Assembly: GCA_963576785.1 (NCBI GenBank) | Contig: OY756141.1 | Span: forward strand, 3,742,831 to 3,806,830 | Source of the DNA: Chlorophyllum brunneum | Taxonomy: Eukaryota > Basidiomycota > Agaricomycetes > Agaricales > Agaricaceae | Reading direction: 5' to 3' | DNA: 64,000 bases | Shown here: positions 61,730 through 64,000 of the stretch, piece after piece | Position numbering within the stretch: position 1 is the stretch's first letter | How the letters are laid out: every line of letters begins with the position of its first letter | Notes under the pieces: generated by a model | What the model saw: the letters and a program-made list of their open reading frames with translations, nothing else | What the model was told of the DNA's origin: nothing | Databases searched by the model: none | Made by a program: the position numbers and the translations under genes

Positions 61730-62707
61730 ATGTGTAGATGCTCGGTCTGCTCAGAACCTATGAAAGAGGTGGGTACAGCACACAAGGCTTGCACCCGACC
61801 CACCGTTTTCTGCACCTACGACGAGGGAAAAACGAAACTAAGGGTCAGGAGAGATAGGGAGTCACACAGCCTCACATGTTCACGGTGTCGTGTGTCCTTT
61901 TTTTCCGCCAACGATATCGCTGTAAGTCCATGCAAGGGTCAATATCAATTGAGACTAAAACCTATCCAGAGACATGCGCCCGGCTGCAAGGCCAAGGAAA
62001 ACCCCAAAAACACGAGCACAAAGTCTGCCACCGCTCACCACGTATTGTCTGAGCTACGTACGAGCTCACGTCCTTCAAGCGGGCCCTTGAACACACCCCT
62101 GCGCATTCCTGGAGCTCGGCACTCCTCAAGCGTAGCTCCGAGTGTCCCATCCCCTCTACGTCTGCTGACTACGCTCCCCTCCCCCACTCGACCCACCTCA
62201 GCAACCGAAACCCTGAGTCCGTCACCCAGCACAATAGACCATTCGCCCACTCCGGCGACTACCACGGTTAACAGGACTATATCACACATAACTCCCTTTG
62301 CGAACACGATCCAAACACCACTTCTCCGCAAGTATGGTCTCCTTCTCAACACAAAGTGGAGAATCGTCATATGTGCCGAGTGCCAAGGGATCATCAACCC
62401 CCAGGACGTTCGCCAACACTTCCAAAACCAGCACAAGCAGTTCGTGACTCCGCTGGACCTTCAGGAGCAATTTGACGTGGAAATCAACGAAAAATACCCA
62501 GGTCTTACTTACACACCCCCTCATCCAACAACTCCCGTCGATCCAATTCCGGGACTAGCATCACCAGCCGACGACTTCGTCCTCTGCTTATCATGTCACC
62601 ACTGCTACTCGTCGCGTAAAGTCTTCAACAAACACACATGCGCCTCGGATGGCTCAACGTGGACTACTTCTCCAGCTCAACGCTTCGTTCAGACATCCCT
62701 TCTTTGA
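61730..62707 (+). CDS. OrsD-like (DUF3505) zinc-binding protein, subtelomeric
   Basis: A single 325-codon frame from the ATG at 61730 to the stop at 62707. The N-terminal third has paired cysteines (CRCSVCSEP, HKACTRPTVFC, CSRCRVSFF, CKGQYQ, HAPGCK). The middle is Pro/Ser/Thr-rich. At about residues 195-245 come YGLLLNTKWRIVICAECQG, then IINPQDVRQHFQNQH, a C-x2-C...H-x4-H arrangement after a conserved hydrophobic lead, as in the OrsD/DUF3505 family. A further Cys/His cluster follows near the end (CLSCHHC, then KHTC). I recall that this domain can occur in longer proteins near helicase-like modules and close to telomeres; here no helicase follows, so the gene is either a short member or truncated. 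Function is unknown; DNA or RNA binding is a guess from the cysteines. Confidence 0.6.
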   Translation: MCRCSVCSEPMKEVGTAHKACTRPTVFCTYDEGKTKLRVRRDRESHSLTCSRCRVSFFSANDIAVSPCKGQYQLRLKPIQRHAPGCKAKENPKNTSTKSATAHHVLSELRTSSRPSSGPLNTPLRIPGARHSSSVAPSVPSPLRLLTTLPSPTRPTSATETLSPSPSTIDHSPTPATTTVNRTISHITPFANTIQTPLLRKYGLLLNTKWRIVICAECQGIINPQDVRQHFQNQHKQFVTPLDLQEQFDVEINEKYPGLTYTPPHPTTPVDPIPGLASPADDFVLCLSCHHCYSSRKVFNKHTCASDGSTWTTSPAQRFVQTSLL

Positions 62708-63160
62708 CTCTTACCACCACCATCGATTTGTAAAAAGTCGATCATACGGTTGAGAGTACAAGTACTAGGATATATTACATATCTGCGTCACGCTCTGGTC
62801 TCTCTCGCAGAGATCCTGCATCAGATAGTGAGGAGGACGTCTTCGGATACTCACCACGTGTTCCCGCCCCCTCCCTCCTTGCGGCCTCTACGGCTCCGCC
62901 CCTATCTAGTAGTATTACCACTCCAACTAGGGGTCTACTCCCCTGGGTGCCATCAATGCCTGTATCTGGATACAAGGCCATATAGAAAATTGCAATTATA
63001 TACCAATAAATAGGGCTGTTAAATGCGATTCCAATGAGCCCACAACCGTCCCAGTCCGTGGCCTCTTTAATATTATATAGAATAAAGTCTATTAAACACG
63101 AATATAGGGTACCACCAGGTACCATCCGGAAACAGCCGAGGATGATGGTACCGCCAACTT
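62708..63160. other. Subtelomeric spacer
   Basis: No gene is supported between the OrsD-like frame and the hairpin repeats. A minus-strand frame at 62775-63125 has no domain. Confidence 0.45.
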
Positions 63161-63496
63161 GGTGCCATCAGTGATGGTATCACTCATCGCTGATGGTACT
63201 TACACGGTACTGCGTGCCATCAACCATCAGTGATAGTATCACTGATGGCACGCTCTTGTCCTATGAAAAGGTGCCATCAGTGATAGTATCATTCATCACT
63301 GATGGCACTCACACGGTACTTGGTGCGTGCCATCAGCCATCAGTGATACCATCACTCACCACTGATGGCACGCTCTCATCCCATCAACTCGGTGCCATCA
63401 GTGATACCATCGGTCATCACTGATGGCACTCACATGGTACCCGCTGCGTGCCATCGATCATCAGTGATACCATCACTCATCACTGATGGCATGCCA
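63161..63496 (+). repeat. Subtelomeric hairpin-rich tandem repeat, three units
   Basis: Units start at 63161, 63270 and 63391 (spacing 109 and 121 nt), each beginning GGTGCCATCAGTGAT. Each unit has two inverted-repeat motifs built on GTGCCATCAGTGAT and its complement. Two are perfect 14-bp arm hairpins with 10-nt loops (63271-63308 and 63392-63429); one (63224-63248) is a perfect palindrome of 12-bp arms around a single base. Degenerate relatives of the motif recur from 63800 up to the telomere. Confidence 0.9.
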
Positions 63497-63892
63497 AATA
63501 GGCCATCAAATTGATGGTCCGCAAATGGGCACATGTTCCCACATGGCATTTATAGTGCATATGATGGCACTGGATGGCACCTGAGATGGACCACCCCTGG
63601 GAATAATTACAGAAAAATATTAGTAATTCGGGGATAATTGAAAAGGAATTTTGAGTGAAGTGAGAATGGGCCGAAATGGCCGCATTCACATGGAAAATTG
63701 AATTTACTGGAATTTAGGCGACGAAAAATAAGGGAAAAATGAAGAAAATATTGAACATGCAATATCCGAGATGACTGTAAGTGTACCCACGCCAACACAA
63801 TGATTAGTCATACCATCAGAGTATTATCAGTGCATTAGTGATGCCATCACTGGTCACTGTCAGCACAAAGTCGACCAGTGATGTGACACTAC
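63497..63892. other. Telomere-adjacent AT-rich spacer
   Basis: Contains relatives of the CATCAGTGAT motif (63800-63880) and the GAATTTAGGCGA string also present near 60755. No gene. Confidence 0.5.
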
Positions 63893-64000
63893 TAGGGTTA
63901 GGGTTAGGGTTAGGGTTAGGGTTAGGGTTAGGGTTAGGGTTAGGGTTAGGGTTAGGGTTAGGGTTAGGGTTAGGGTTAGGGTTAGGGTTAGGGTTAGGGT
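63893..64000 (+). repeat. Telomere repeat (TTAGGG)n
   Basis: A pure array of about eighteen TTAGGG units runs to the end of the window with the G-rich strand reading outward, so this is a true right chromosome end and the array is cut only by the window edge. Confidence 0.99.

Noticed and set aside
63161..63496. CRISPR-like array of regular repeats
   Set aside because: The organism is a eukaryote and the repeats are paired hairpin arms with short variable loops, not direct repeats with unique spacers of constant size.

Overview
The window is the right end of a chromosome of a filamentous basidiomycete, most likely an Agaricomycete. It ends in (TTAGGG)n. Its genes are interrupted by many 45-70 nt introns, and the recognisable families are typical of mushroom-forming fungi: F-box proteins, a FunK1-type kinase, a CFEM protein, aryl-alcohol-oxidase-like GMC flavoenzymes, DUF6593 and DUF6534 proteins, and a macrophage-activating-glycoprotein-like surface protein. 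I cannot name the species from sequence alone.

Layout. 1-6400: the 5' part of an F-box gene running off the left edge, a secreted GPI-type CFEM protein, and a 16-exon intracellular-type GH3 beta-glucosidase with a PA14 insert. 6400-14600: a repeat-rich stretch with two dispersed duplications, a broken FunK1 fragment and a full-length FunK1 kinase-like gene. 14600-16250: a Ser/Thr-rich single-pass membrane protein. 16278-33802: five tandem GMC oxidoreductase genes, all on the minus strand, with a decayed kinase-like pseudogene between the first two. 34345-38926: two DUF6593-like paralogues flanking a DUF6534 membrane protein. 39607-51112: a 5'-nucleotidase-type metallophosphatase, two F-box genes, a small secreted protein, an SRPK-type kinase and a coiled-coil/disordered protein. 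53663-59564: a C2H2 transcription factor with a second long open frame over its tail, and a GPI-anchored surface glycoprotein. 61730-64000: an OrsD-like zinc-binding protein, a hairpin-rich subtelomeric repeat, and the telomere.

The GMC array and the beta-glucosidase fit a plant-debris-decaying lifestyle: GMC alcohol oxidases of this type supply hydrogen peroxide to peroxidases, and GH3 enzymes release glucose from oligosaccharides. Within the array, three genes (A, B, C) form one subgroup and two (D, E) form a recent duplicate pair with a tract that looks gene-converted. Gene models were built by hand from reading frames, GT-AG signals and family knowledge. Where all exon phases close I give the exon coordinates; elsewhere boundaries are approximate.
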